A stretch of DNA of 64,000 nucleotides from Leucobacter sp. UT-8R-CII-1-4 (GTDB lineage: Bacteria; Actinomycetota; Actinomycetes; Actinomycetales; Microbacteriaceae): the NCBI RefSeq assembly GCF_030010235.1, contig NZ_JASCRS010000002.1, positions 463,490-527,489 on the forward strand. The letters are read 5' to 3'. The position numbers were made by a program, and so were the translations under genes. This document shows, piece by piece, positions 25,319-34,502 of this stretch (positions within the stretch are counted from its first letter, which is position 1; every line of letters begins with the position of its first letter). The notes under the pieces are model-generated. The model was given only the letters and a program-made list of their open reading frames with translations. It did not search any database and was not told the DNA's origin.

Positions 25319-26764
25319 ATGGCAAACACCAAGCTCAAGCGAAGTCTCGGGTTCGGCGCAGCATACGCTGCCTCAACCGGACTCGTGGTTTCCGGAACCG
25401 CAATGGTTTCACTTGGCAATGGATTCGGCACAGGCGGTTTAGCCTTCGCCATTCCCGCTTTTATCGGCCTGATCATCATCACAATGGTCGCCATCTCATA
25501 CGGTGAGCTTGCCGCAATGCTGCCGGGCGGAGGCATGGTCGGCGAATACACGCTGCCAGCCCTCGGCCGCTTGATGGCGATTATTGCCGTGCTCGGCGGA
25601 TATCTTGTGCTGGTGTCTGCCGATGGCGGCACGCAGTTGCTGGTTGCTGGAGAGTCATTCCAATCACTCACCGGCTTCCCCGCCCCGCTCTTCTCGTTCA
25701 TTCTGCTTGCGATCTTGCTGGTGCTGAACATTTCTGGCGTTGACATCTTCGCCCGGGTGCAGATTCCCGTGGTCTTCGGCATGATGGGAATTCTCGCCGT
25801 AATGGGCCTCGCTGGCGTTACCGGTTTTGCGGCCGGCACCCCGGTTGACAACCCTGTTCTTGCCACCGACTGGGGCACCCTCGCCTCAATGGGAGCGGTC
25901 GCGATCTGGCTTTACATCGGTATGGAATTTGTCGCGCCGCTCGCCGAAGAGGTGAAGAAGCCCTGGAAGACCATTCCAATGGCGATGATCGTCGGCGTTT
26001 GCACCATCTTCCTCGTCGATGCGCTCTTTGGTTGGGGCTCCACCCGCTACGCAGACCTTGCAGAGATGGCATCATCGTCGATTCCACACGTCGTCGGAGC
26101 TACTGCGATCTTCGGCGCTACCGGCGGCCTGATCATGACTATTGTGACGATCCTCGCATCGTTCTCGACCGGCAACTCTTACCTGGCTGCCATCCCCCGC
26201 ATGCTTTACGGACTCTCGAATGAGGGATTGCTGCCGAAGTGGCTCTCGAAGGTCAGCCGCCGCAGCCGTGTGCCTTGGACCGGAATGCTCGTCACCGCCG
26301 GCTGCATGGCTTCCGTGCTCTTGTACTCGACCTTCGCGCAGGGCGGCATCGACATGATCTTGAACCTGATCAGCATTGCCTGCACCACCTGGCTGCTCAG
26401 TTACATCATCGCTCAGGTTGACGTGATCGTGCTTCGCCGCCGCTACCCACGCGCACGTCGCCCATTCAAGACCCCGCTCTACCCGCTGCCACAGATCCTT
26501 GGCATCGCTTCGTGCGTCTACCTCATCGTCTTCATCGTTCCCGAAATGTCGCAGCGAATTGTGATTTGGAGCAGCGCAGGTATCGTGCTCGCCGCAATCG
26601 CAATCTTCGCCATCATCTGGCTGAAGAAGAACCGTCTGCCGCTGTTCACCCCAACCGACCTGACTGAAACCCAGTCAAACATTGTGATTCGTTCGGAAGA
26701 CCTCGGCGAAGGTTTTGAGACCGTCGAAGCTTCAGAGCGACCAGCGCAGGAAGACGCACGATGA
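25319..26764 (+). CDS. APC-superfamily amino acid permease
   Basis: 481 residues with about 12 membrane helices. The N-terminal helix-1 region GAAYAASTGLVVSGTAMVSLGNGFG and the segment YGELAAMLPGGGMVGEYTLPALGR match the amino acid-polyamine-organocation superfamily. Other conserved parts are YIGMEFVAPLAEEVKKPWKTIP and GNSYLAAIPRMLYGLSNEGLLP. The ATG at 25319 has AAGGAG seven bases upstream; the upstream extension of the frame is not supported. The downstream gene overlaps by four bases. Substrate unknown; the PucR regulator and alcohol dehydrogenase nearby suggest an amino acid or amine used as nitrogen source. Confidence 0.91.
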   Translation: MANTKLKRSLGFGAAYAASTGLVVSGTAMVSLGNGFGTGGLAFAIPAFIGLIIITMVAISYGELAAMLPGGGMVGEYTLPALGRLMAIIAVLGGYLVLVSADGGTQLLVAGESFQSLTGFPAPLFSFILLAILLVLNISGVDIFARVQIPVVFGMMGILAVMGLAGVTGFAAGTPVDNPVLATDWGTLASMGAVAIWLYIGMEFVAPLAEEVKKPWKTIPMAMIVGVCTIFLVDALFGWGSTRYADLAEMASSSIPHVVGATAIFGATGGLIMTIVTILASFSTGNSYLAAIPRMLYGLSNEGLLPKWLSKVSRRSRVPWTGMLVTAGCMASVLLYSTFAQGGIDMILNLISIACTTWLLSYIIAQVDVIVLRRRYPRARRPFKTPLYPLPQILGIASCVYLIVFIVPEMSQRIVIWSSAGIVLAAIAIFAIIWLKKNRLPLFTPTDLTETQSNIVIRSEDLGEGFETVEASERPAQEDAR

Positions 26765-27354
26765 GGACCCCCGGCACGCCTGCTCGCAGTAGAGCTCGTA
26801 AAGATGCCCTCGCCGGCGAGGGGCCGATCGTCAATCGTGCCCGTGCAGCGCTCAAACACACGGCAGCGGGGTTCGGCACGATCACCTCGAGCGATCAAAC
26901 AAGCGTCACCGTGCGAAGCGATGATGGGATTCAGCTGAAGCTCTCATACAACCCGGGAAACTACATCTTCTCGCGCGTGTATAACTTGAAGATCACGACG
27001 ATCCTGCCAGAGGGCACCCAAGTTCCAGGCAACATCGAGCTCTCCTTTCGAGAGAAGGGTGCGGCAAAGTTCTTTCCCAAAAAGCAAGGATCGATCCCGC
27101 GCCCTGCCGCAGGGCCCCGCCTCAACGCACTGAACTCTCGGCTCTCGACGCAACTCGCCAAAATCGATCTGCTCGAGTCTTCGGTTGAGGGCAGATCGCT
27201 CAGTCTGGTGCCGATGGGTGGTTCTTTTGTCTGGGTGTTGATCCCGCCAATCTTCAAGGCAACCGCGTTCCCAGCGGGAGAAGTTGACCGTCTACTCGAA
27301 CTCATTCGCAGCTTCCGGGAACCGCACACCGCAAGAACAGCAGCCGCGGCTTAG
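26761..27354 (+). CDS. Conserved-looking hypothetical protein coupled to the permease
   Basis: 197 residues, not recognised. The N-terminus is basic (TPARSRARKD), followed by a beta-rich region (GFGTITSSDQTSVTVRSDDGIQLKLSYNPGNYIFSRVYNLKITTILP) and a C-terminal hydrophobic stretch GGSFVWVLIPPIF. No signal peptide or clear membrane helix. The start overlaps the permease stop in an ATGA junction, so translation is coupled and a role in the same uptake or catabolic pathway is likely. No catalytic motif can be pointed to. Confidence 0.75.
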   Translation: MRTPGTPARSRARKDALAGEGPIVNRARAALKHTAAGFGTITSSDQTSVTVRSDDGIQLKLSYNPGNYIFSRVYNLKITTILPEGTQVPGNIELSFREKGAAKFFPKKQGSIPRPAAGPRLNALNSRLSTQLAKIDLLESSVEGRSLSLVPMGGSFVWVLIPPIFKATAFPAGEVDRLLELIRSFREPHTARTAAAA

Positions 27355-27419
27355 CACTGCCGCGACCCCTACCCATCGCGCGACCCCACACACACTCACC
27401 GATTCGAAAGGAATCTCAA

Positions 27420-28538
27420 TTGATTACCGTTAACGCTGCCGTATTCACCGGACCAAACCAGCCACTCGAAATGCGGGAGCTACAGATCTCCGACCAGCCG
27501 GGAGCAAACGAAGTCCTCGTAAAGATCGCAGCATCTGGCGTTTGCCACTCTGACTTGCACGCCCTCAGCGGAGAATGGGAAACCCCGGCCCCCCTCGTGC
27601 TCGGCCATGAGGGCGCCGGCGTGGTGATCGCTGCTGGCTCAGAAGTAACAGGGCTTGAAGTCGGCGATCACGTTGTACTCTCGTGGACCCCTTCTTGCCA
27701 GAAGTGTGAGTTCTGCGTGACCGGCAACCCGGTGCTCTGCCAGCTTGCGAACGAAACTGCCTACCAGCATGTCTTTTCGGACGGGAAGACTCGTTTGAAG
27801 GATGGTGAGGAAGACGTCAAGAGCTTCCTCGGTGTCGGCTCATTTGCGGATCACGCAATGGTGCCCGCATCGGCCGCAATTAAGATCCGCAAAGACGCGC
27901 CATTCGCACAGGCTGCTCTTGTCGGTTGCGCTGTCACCACTGGCATTGGTGCAGTTGTGAACACGGCAAAGGTCGAGCCATACTCGACCGTGCTGGTGAT
28001 TGGCGGCGGCGGTGTCGGCCTGAACATTGTGCAAGGCGCGCGTCTCGTTGGTGCGAAGCAGATCATTCTTGCCGATGTCAGCGAGGACAAGCTCGAGCTT
28101 GGCCGAAAGTTTGGCGCAACGCACACGATCAACAGTCGCGAAGTCGATCTACTCACCGCGGTGAAGGAACTCACCGAAGGTCGCGGCGTCGACTACGCCT
28201 TCGAAGCGATCGGTCTGCCCTTCACCATTGAGGCGAGCTACGAGGCTGTGCGCCGGGGTGGCACGGCGGTTGTGGTTGGCCAGGTTGCTGACGGCGTGAA
28301 AATTTCGATCGACCCATTCGTAATGAGTGATCAAGAAAAGAAGCTGATTGGTTCGAACTATGGTTCGAGCCGTCAGTCGATTGATTTCCCGAACATCATT
28401 GATCAGTACATGGAGGGCCTGGTTGATCTGGACTCGATGGTTACCGATCGAATCGCTCTGAGCGAGGTGAATGAGGCCTTCGCTGAAATGCGCAAGGGCC
28501 GTGGCATTCGCAGCGTAATCGAATACCCAATGGCGTAG
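27420..28538 (+). CDS. Zinc-dependent alcohol dehydrogenase (medium-chain, class III-like)
   Basis: 372 residues. Catalytic zinc ligands lie in GVCHSDLHAL and GHEGAGVV. The structural-zinc cluster is SCQKCEFCVTGNPVLC, and the Rossmann motif is VIGGGGVGLNIVQGARLVGA. The best family fit is the NAD-dependent S-(hydroxymethyl)glutathione/mycothiol-type or aryl-alcohol branch of medium-chain dehydrogenases; the substrate cannot be settled here. The start is TTG at 27420, supported by AAAGGA seven bases upstream. It is the last gene of the PucR-permease group and is closed by a strong terminator, so it may act on the aldehyde or alcohol arising from the imported compound. Confidence 0.92.
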   Translation: MITVNAAVFTGPNQPLEMRELQISDQPGANEVLVKIAASGVCHSDLHALSGEWETPAPLVLGHEGAGVVIAAGSEVTGLEVGDHVVLSWTPSCQKCEFCVTGNPVLCQLANETAYQHVFSDGKTRLKDGEEDVKSFLGVGSFADHAMVPASAAIKIRKDAPFAQAALVGCAVTTGIGAVVNTAKVEPYSTVLVIGGGGVGLNIVQGARLVGAKQIILADVSEDKLELGRKFGATHTINSREVDLLTAVKELTEGRGVDYAFEAIGLPFTIEASYEAVRRGGTAVVVGQVADGVKISIDPFVMSDQEKKLIGSNYGSSRQSIDFPNIIDQYMEGLVDLDSMVTDRIALSEVNEAFAEMRKGRGIRSVIEYPMA

Positions 28539-28553
28539 TTGATACGTAAGAGT

Positions 28554-28594
28554 AAGGGGGTGAGCACCTATTGGCGCTCACCCCCTTTCCTTTT
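28554..28594. terminator. Terminator after the alcohol dehydrogenase gene
   Basis: Stem arms AAGGGGGTGAGC and GCTCACCCCCTT around a 10-nt loop, then TTCCTTTT on the plus strand. The minus strand also has A/T flanks, so it may serve the convergent aminotransferase gene too. Confidence 0.88.
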
Positions 28595-28638
28595 GGCCTG
28601 CCGAATAGCATTACGCTGGATCGCCCGGCCTCTTCGAA

Positions 28639-29967
28639 CTAGTTCTGAAAGCGCAGGATACGGTCGATGGCCTCGGCCACTGCAGGCTCGCCAGCTGCGT
28701 AGCTCAGCCGAACAGCGCGATCGCCTGAGACCGGGTCGAAGTCGACGCCGGGCACAATCGCGACATCAGCCTGTTCGAGCAGAGCGCGTGCATAGTGAAC
28801 CGAGTTCTCGTAGCGTTCAAGCTGCGGACCGAGTTCGCTGTAGTAATAAAACGCACCGTCTGCTGGCGCTGCTTCTCCCCAGGCAAGCGATGGTGCTGCT
28901 TCAAGAATCAGTTGACGAGCTTTTGCGAAGCCGTCAACAATGCTGTCTCGTTCCGCGTAGCTCTCGGCTGTGAAGGCAGAGAGTGCGAGTTCTTGAGCCG
29001 GTGCAGGTGGCGACAGTGCAAAATTTGAGGCGAGCGCTTCGAGCGGAGCAATGAGGCTCTCGGGTAACACAGCCCAGCCGAGTCGCCAGCCCGTCATGCC
29101 CCAGTACTTTGAGAACGAATTGATTACAATGGCTTCGCTGTCAAGCTCGGCCAGGCTCACGCCGCGCACTCGAGCTCCTGCTGCCGCCTCGCTGAGGCTG
29201 TCTTCGCCACCATCGGCAAAGGTAATGCCGTGGTAAATCTCGTCGCTAATGAAACGGGTTCCGTGTTGGCTGCACCAGTGAGCCAGCGCTTCGAGTTCGT
29301 TTCTGCCCAGCATTGTGCCGGTTGGGTTGGCTGGCGATGCCACAATGAGGCCCGCGAGCTCGCCATGTTCGGCGACCGCCGCATCAAGTAGCGCTGGGGT
29401 TGGCTGATACCGGGTCTCGATGCCGGTTGCAATCTCGATCACCTGCACTCCGAGTGCAGCGAGAATATTTCGGTACGCCGGGTATCCGGGGCTTGCCAGG
29501 GCCACACGGTCGCCCGGGTCAAATGCTGCGAGGAATACGAGTTGGAAGGCCCCGGACGATCCAGTAGTTACCGCGATTCGTGCCGGATCAATCTCGACTC
29601 CGTACCATTCGCGATAGTGCCCGGCGATGGCTTCGCGCAGTGGCGTGGTGCCAAGTGGTCCGGTGTATCCGGCAGGTTTCAGCGTGCCCGGAGCTGGCCG
29701 GGCGCTTGGCTCACCAGCGCAGAGCGAAACGATGTCGCGCCCTTCTGCCCGACGTCGCGCAACTTCGTCGGTAATTCGCATAACCTCAAAAGCAGGAATA
29801 GCCGAGCGCTTTGATGCGCCCAGCGCCCCCGATGCAACCGCAGGGCTCGCAGCACCAGAAGCACCCGAAGCGCCCGAAGCTGCCTGCTCCCCCGCTGCTG
29901 AGTACTGCTTCAGCTCGGGAAGTTTGCCTGTTGGAGGTGTAAGGAATGGTCCGCCTGGTCTCACCAT
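28639..29967 (-). CDS. PLP-dependent aminotransferase, class I/II (fold type I)
   Basis: 442 residues. Conserved features are SLCAGEPSARP, TTGSSGAFQLVFLAAFDPGDRVALASPGYPAYRNIL, ASPANPTGTML, the pyridoxal lysine in NSFSKYWGMTGWRLGW, and the C-terminal Arg of AVRLSYA. It resembles aspartate/alanine-type aminotransferases. Odd feature: residues about 29-53 are a Gly-Ala-Ser repeat (SGASGASGAASPAVASGALGAS) inserted before the usual family start, possibly a flexible tail. The gene overlaps the end of the RecB-like nuclease gene by seven bases, so they may be co-transcribed. The donor/acceptor pair is not determined. Confidence 0.9.
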   Translation of the reverse strand: MVRPGGPFLTPPTGKLPELKQYSAAGEQAASGASGASGAASPAVASGALGASKRSAIPAFEVMRITDEVARRRAEGRDIVSLCAGEPSARPAPGTLKPAGYTGPLGTTPLREAIAGHYREWYGVEIDPARIAVTTGSSGAFQLVFLAAFDPGDRVALASPGYPAYRNILAALGVQVIEIATGIETRYQPTPALLDAAVAEHGELAGLIVASPANPTGTMLGRNELEALAHWCSQHGTRFISDEIYHGITFADGGEDSLSEAAAGARVRGVSLAELDSEAIVINSFSKYWGMTGWRLGWAVLPESLIAPLEALASNFALSPPAPAQELALSAFTAESYAERDSIVDGFAKARQLILEAAPSLAWGEAAPADGAFYYYSELGPQLERYENSVHYARALLEQADVAIVPGVDFDPVSGDRAVRLSYAAGEPAVAEAIDRILRFQN

Positions 29968-32900
29968 GACTCCACGTTAGTCGAGAAGTTTTGGTTTCGC
30001 CCGCGTTCTGTAAGCCGGAGATAACCGCTGAGCGCCGCGACGCCTTCGGCCGTGCCAGGCAAACTTGTGCCGAGCCGGTCAGAAGAGACCAGGTGGGCAG
30101 ACCATTGGGCACGGCTAATGGCCACATTTAGCCGGTTTCGCATCAACAAGAAGTCGAGGCCTCGTGGCACGTCTTCACCGCTCGATGCGGCCAGGCTCAC
30201 GATCGCAATCGCTGCCTCTTGCCCCTGGAACTTGTCTACTGTGCCGACACGAACGCGACCGAGTTCTGCTGCTTCAAGAGCCTCGCGCAAGCACTCGACC
30301 TGAGCGTTGTACGCGGCCACCACGATAATGTCGTCCTCCGTGAGAGCTCGGGGGCTGGCTTCGCCTTCGATCAGGCTGCCACGAAGTGACTGCTGTGCAA
30401 TACGCACTACTTCAGCGGCTTCTTCGTTCGAGTGGGTGGAGTTGCCAAAGTGACGCACCGGATGCCAAATCAAACCAGCGGGGCCTGCGTCAATGGCAGT
30501 GCGATCGGAGGCACTCGGGTGTGCGTGCAGTCTGCCCTCGTATGAGAGCTCGGACACTACCTCGGCTAGCTCTGGGCGCATACGCCTGGTGTCGGCAAGG
30601 AAATACCCGCTGCCCTCAGGAATTGTCTCGTGTGTGTCAAGCAACCAGCCGAGCGCCGAACTGTCGACGGGCTCAGGGTGTGAACCTTGAGAAACCTGAG
30701 GCAATTGTTGGGGATCACCAAGCAGCAGCAAACGCTCTGCCGCCACCGCAGCTGCGATCGTTGGAGCGAGCGAGAACTGCCCGGCCTCATCAATCACAAG
30801 CAGGTCGAGACCACCGCGAGAGATTCTGCTTTCGTTTGAAAAATCCCATGCGGTGCCGCCGACAACGCTGCCCCGACCTGCTTCTCGGTGCTGTCGCACG
30901 AAGGCGTCGTGACCGCCGTTGCGCAGCACAGTGTAGGGCGGTAGCTCGGCGTCATCGTCGAGTCGGCCGCCCTGGGGAACCTTGCCAACCTGACCGGCAG
31001 CGAGTCCCGCACCGACGACGCCCTCGAGCACGTTCTCAACGACCCGGTGAGACTGCGCTACCACGCCGATCTGCCAACCATCGCGCTCAACGAGCTCGCG
31101 AATCACTCTCGCCGCCAGATAGGTCTTACCGGTGCCGGGCGGTCCTTGCACCGCAAGAGCAGAACGATCAAGCCCGCGCAGAGTCGAGATCACCGCACCG
31201 ATCATGCGTCCGTCTTCGCTCTTGCCTGTCTCAAGTGCCAGCGTTGAACCGGGCTCGATAATTGAGCCGCCACTGGCCATGCGCGGTGGAACTCGTCGCA
31301 TAACGTCAAAGACAGGATCGACGAGTTCTTCACCACGGTCGAGCGCGGCGGCGAGCGCTGCGCCCCACTCTTCAATCGCGGTTTTCTGAGCTCCTGCGCG
31401 AGGTGGTGGCCCTGGGGTAAGGGCTATCGGCATTACGTGCCACTCGGGCAGATCACCGTTGCGCGTTTCTTCAACGATGACCCCGTCGTCGAGCCGCTCG
31501 GCAATTTTCACGAGCTTTGCGCTGCGGGCACCTGGGGCAGATCGGGGAGTCTCGAAGGGCGCTGGTGCGGCGTACACAAGATAGGCATCGCTACCTGCTT
31601 TCAGGCTGCTACCGGGCGCGAACTCGCCTCGCAAACGCAATCGTCTGCGGTGCAGCCTGGCACGTCCCTGTGGTTCTTGCCAGTCGACCTCGGCGGCGCT
31701 GATCCCTCGATCAATCACCAAGACATCGCGCGTGTCTGCCCAGTCTTCGATGGGGTCAACCAACCGCGCAAAATGCGCCCACCAAAATGACTTTTGTTCG
31801 CGCTGATAGTAGTCGATCGCGCTCCCGGCAAGGGCCGCCGCTTTTTTGACGGCAGGATCTTCTGCCGATTCTGCGTGCCTAGCCAGCGCCTCGGCGATAG
31901 GGCTCAGTTCAAGCCCCAGATCGAGTGTTTCTTTGTCAAAAGTTGGGAGCGGAAGCGGTTTCACATCATGCTCACGGGCAAGCGCAAGCAGCCAGTCTCG
32001 TAGCCGCAGTGTCGAGACACAGTCGTAGCGATTGTAGTCGGCAATCGCGTCAAGTCGACGCTGGCCCTCGGCGCGATCTTCAACGGTATCTGCGCCGAGC
32101 AGCACAATTGCTTCTGCATACTCGGTCACCGATTGAGCGCCACTTGTCACGCCGTCTTGGTCGCGAAGTTCATCGCCCATGTACAGCGGCTCAAGCTTTT
32201 TGATCGAATACGAGCGTGTGCCGATTCGCAGTGCTGAGCGCACCAAGGGGTATAGGTCGATCAGCACGTGCTCACGCAGCAGTCGATCTACTTCGGCTTC
32301 GCAACTACCGTGCCGCGCAGCGATCGAGAGCAAATGGGTGCGTTCATACGGCGCATAGTGAAAGATTCGCATATTCGGAAAGCGTGCGCGCCGCTCAGCC
32401 ACCAAGTCGAGAAAATCTTCAAGCGCTTGGCGCTCTGCATTAAAATCATGCGCCCAGAGCGGAGTGAAATGCTCATTGGCATCGACCATTCCAAAGAGAT
32501 AGTCGAGCCCCCACCTCCCCTGTTTGTCATCACCGGGTTCTCGATACAGCGGATCGCCTTCAAAATCGAAAAATAGATCGCCTTCATTGGGTTCTGGGAT
32601 CACCGCGAGAGCGGCAGGGTCGATCACCCGATAGGGAGGGGCTTCGCCTGGTACTGCTTCAACTTGCGCCACCGCTTGCATCGCTAAACGCTCGAGTGTT
32701 GGTTGCGAGATACCCTCAACGCTCAAGCCGCCCTCGCTGAGTTGCGGCAATATCGCAGCAACAGCGTCGATCGTCTTATAGCCCGCGGCGATCAGCCTGC
32801 CCCGCTGAGCCACCTGCATACCTGCGATCAATAGCGGGTCTCGCGTTCTCAATATCTCTGGCTCACACACCTCACAGCGCCCGCAAGCACTGATACCGTC

Positions 32901-33641
32901 TGCGCCCCAAGCAATCGCCGCGGCAGAGGCGCGCTCCCCGTCGGCACCCCGGGCCTCAGCTCGCTCAAGCAAGAGAGCGTGCAGCCGCTCCCTGCGCGCA
33001 CGGAACACTGGCGCGATGTCAGCGATCTGATGCACGCTATGCGATCCATCGCCAAGGATCAGAACAACATCTGCAGAAACTGGAATTTCAAGCCGTTCAA
33101 GCTGCTCTGCGTAGGCTGCCAGTTGCATGAGTGCGCTGACCTTTGCCCTACGCGCAAGCTTCGTGTCTTGCACTTGATAGTTGCCAGAATCGGTTCGACG
33201 CAAGAAATCGGCAAAACCGATAAACCCAATTTCTGGGCTCACCGGGCTCTCTGCCTGCCGAGCAAGCGGTTCAAAAAATGTGGCTTGAAACACGATGTCT
33301 GCACCATCGCGCATCGCAGAAACGGTGAGCCGCTGGGCTTCAGCAAGTGCGGCATCGTCGCGTGAATCAGCCCGGGCAATCTCAGCAACTCCGCCGGCAA
33401 AGCCTGGCAGATGCTCACCATATTCTTTGCGGTACTGCATGAGCACACGCTCCTCGTGCGCGTCGCCAAGTTTTGCAGCGCGCGCGAGCATTGCGTCGTC
33501 GTCAAGTGGCACATCAATATCGCGACCAAGTTTCACATCGACCCGGCGCAAGAAGGCAAACTCACACGCGCTTGCAGCGGTGAGGTCACTCGCGCTCGTC
33601 ATCAGGCGAATGCGGTTCTCTGCCAGGTTCTGGATGAACAT
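29961..33641 (-). CDS. TM0106-type RecB-like nuclease fused to a superfamily 1 helicase
   Basis: About 1226 residues. The N-terminal RecB-like nuclease region has His62 (GDAHEERV), Asp144 (GFADFLRR) and the DxK motif Asp159/Lys161 (YQVQDTKLARRAKV). Cys26 with C253-x2-C256-x2-C259 could hold an iron-sulphur cluster, as in Cas4/AddB-type nucleases. A ribonuclease H-like segment (LFFDFEGDPLYRE) follows, then a UPF1/Dna2-like helicase with Walker A GPPGTGKT (about 833-840), Walker B VIDEAGQ, GDPQQLPQVSQG and VAISRAQW. Likely processes damaged or branched DNA. The ATG at 33641 has AAAGGAG five bases upstream. A PafBC-type damage promoter lies 23 bases before it. Confidence 0.86.
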   Translation of the reverse strand: MFIQNLAENRIRLMTSASDLTAASACEFAFLRRVDVKLGRDIDVPLDDDAMLARAAKLGDAHEERVLMQYRKEYGEHLPGFAGGVAEIARADSRDDAALAEAQRLTVSAMRDGADIVFQATFFEPLARQAESPVSPEIGFIGFADFLRRTDSGNYQVQDTKLARRAKVSALMQLAAYAEQLERLEIPVSADVVLILGDGSHSVHQIADIAPVFRARRERLHALLLERAEARGADGERASAAAIAWGADGISACGRCEVCEPEILRTRDPLLIAGMQVAQRGRLIAAGYKTIDAVAAILPQLSEGGLSVEGISQPTLERLAMQAVAQVEAVPGEAPPYRVIDPAALAVIPEPNEGDLFFDFEGDPLYREPGDDKQGRWGLDYLFGMVDANEHFTPLWAHDFNAERQALEDFLDLVAERRARFPNMRIFHYAPYERTHLLSIAARHGSCEAEVDRLLREHVLIDLYPLVRSALRIGTRSYSIKKLEPLYMGDELRDQDGVTSGAQSVTEYAEAIVLLGADTVEDRAEGQRRLDAIADYNRYDCVSTLRLRDWLLALAREHDVKPLPLPTFDKETLDLGLELSPIAEALARHAESAEDPAVKKAAALAGSAIDYYQREQKSFWWAHFARLVDPIEDWADTRDVLVIDRGISAAEVDWQEPQGRARLHRRRLRLRGEFAPGSSLKAGSDAYLVYAAPAPFETPRSAPGARSAKLVKIAERLDDGVIVEETRNGDLPEWHVMPIALTPGPPPRAGAQKTAIEEWGAALAAALDRGEELVDPVFDVMRRVPPRMASGGSIIEPGSTLALETGKSEDGRMIGAVISTLRGLDRSALAVQGPPGTGKTYLAARVIRELVERDGWQIGVVAQSHRVVENVLEGVVGAGLAAGQVGKVPQGGRLDDDAELPPYTVLRNGGHDAFVRQHREAGRGSVVGGTAWDFSNESRISRGGLDLLVIDEAGQFSLAPTIAAAVAAERLLLLGDPQQLPQVSQGSHPEPVDSSALGWLLDTHETIPEGSGYFLADTRRMRPELAEVVSELSYEGRLHAHPSASDRTAIDAGPAGLIWHPVRHFGNSTHSNEEAAEVVRIAQQSLRGSLIEGEASPRALTEDDIIVVAAYNAQVECLREALEAAELGRVRVGTVDKFQGQEAAIAIVSLAASSGEDVPRGLDFLLMRNRLNVAISRAQWSAHLVSSDRLGTSLPGTAEGVAALSGYLRLTERGRNQNFSTNVESW

Positions 33642-33663
33642 GATTGCTCCTTTGTTGCTCTCG

Positions 33664-33686
33664 ACGTTACCGGGTGCCACCGACAT
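33664..33686 (-). promoter_or_regulatory. PafBC/RecA-NDp-type DNA-damage promoter of the RecB-like nuclease
   Basis: On the minus strand: ATGTCGGTG, eight bases, then TAACGT. This fits the published actinobacterial consensus TTGTCRGTG-N8-TANNNT except for the first T. Transcription would start about 15 bases before the gene's Shine-Dalgarno and ATG at 33641. Confidence 0.72.
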
Positions 33687-33710
33687 TCAAAGCTGATCAG
33701 CAAGCCCGCA

Positions 33711-33716
33711 TATGAT
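33711..33716 (+). promoter_or_regulatory. -10 element giving a leaderless mRNA for the DUF4126 protein
   Basis: TATGAT ends six bases before the ATG at 33723. The divergent nuclease promoter lies within 25 bases of it. Confidence 0.45.
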
Positions 33717-33722
33717 GGCCCC

Positions 33723-34346
33723 ATGCTTGAAATACTGACGGGAACCGGCCTCGCCGCTGCCGCTGGCCTCAATGCATACATTCCGCTTTTGCTGATGGGC
33801 TTGGTTGCGCGCTTTGACTGGATTCAATTGCCGACCGGCTGGACCTGGATTGAAAACGAGTGGATTCTCGTAATTTTTGGTGTGCTCTTTCTGATCGAAA
33901 TTGTCGCCGACAAGATCCCAGCTGTTGATTCGATTAATGACTGGATACAGACAGTTATTCGCCCCGCCTCGGGAGGCATTGTATTCTCAGGCGGCATTGG
34001 CACTTCGACGGTTGCAGTCGACGACCCGAACACTTTTTTCTCGTCTGGGGCCTGGATACCGGTAGTGATCGGCATCGTTCTCGCGCTACTCATGAGCCTC
34101 GCAAAAACTGCGATTCGGCCAGTTGCCAACGTGGTTACAGGCGGTCTCGCGGCACCTGCGCTCAGCACAGCCGAAGACGGCGCCAGCATTGCACTGAGCA
34201 TTTTTGCGATCGTTGCTCCCATTCTGGTGATCATCACGCTAATCATCATGGCAATTGGCGCGACGGCGCTGATCAGACGTCTGCGCCGAAAGCGTCGAGC
34301 ACGCGATGTGTCAGCGGGCGACGCGTCGGCGCAAGTTCCCAGTTGA
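33723..34346 (+). CDS. DUF4126-type integral membrane protein
   Basis: 207 residues with about five membrane helices. The N-terminal segment TGTGLAAAAGLNAYIPLLLMGL and the part EIVADKIPAVDSINDWIQTVIRPASGGIVF are typical of DUF4126, a family of unknown function in bacterial membranes. The C-terminus is basic and cytosolic (RRLRRKRRARD). The ATG at 33723 is supported by a -10 at leaderless distance and by the family start; the open frame upstream overlaps the divergent nuclease gene and is not used. Confidence 0.85.
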   Translation: MLEILTGTGLAAAAGLNAYIPLLLMGLVARFDWIQLPTGWTWIENEWILVIFGVLFLIEIVADKIPAVDSINDWIQTVIRPASGGIVFSGGIGTSTVAVDDPNTFFSSGAWIPVVIGIVLALLMSLAKTAIRPVANVVTGGLAAPALSTAEDGASIALSIFAIVAPILVIITLIIMAIGATALIRRLRRKRRARDVSAGDASAQVPS

Positions 34347-34502
34347 GTGCTCTACCATTGGTGTTAGCCACTATTTGATCTGCGACGAGGCGATTCCCCC
34401 ACGCAGCGATCCACTTCGAGTACGAATACTCTGCGCCGGATGCACTGGCCGGCGCTTGCGGTGGCACTTCTTTTCAGTGCAATCAGAACGAAAGCACCCC
34501 CT

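Noticed and set aside
29961..33641. Anti-phage defence helicase/nuclease
   Set aside because: The domain order fits the housekeeping TM0106 type, and there are no neighbouring defence genes or signs of transfer.
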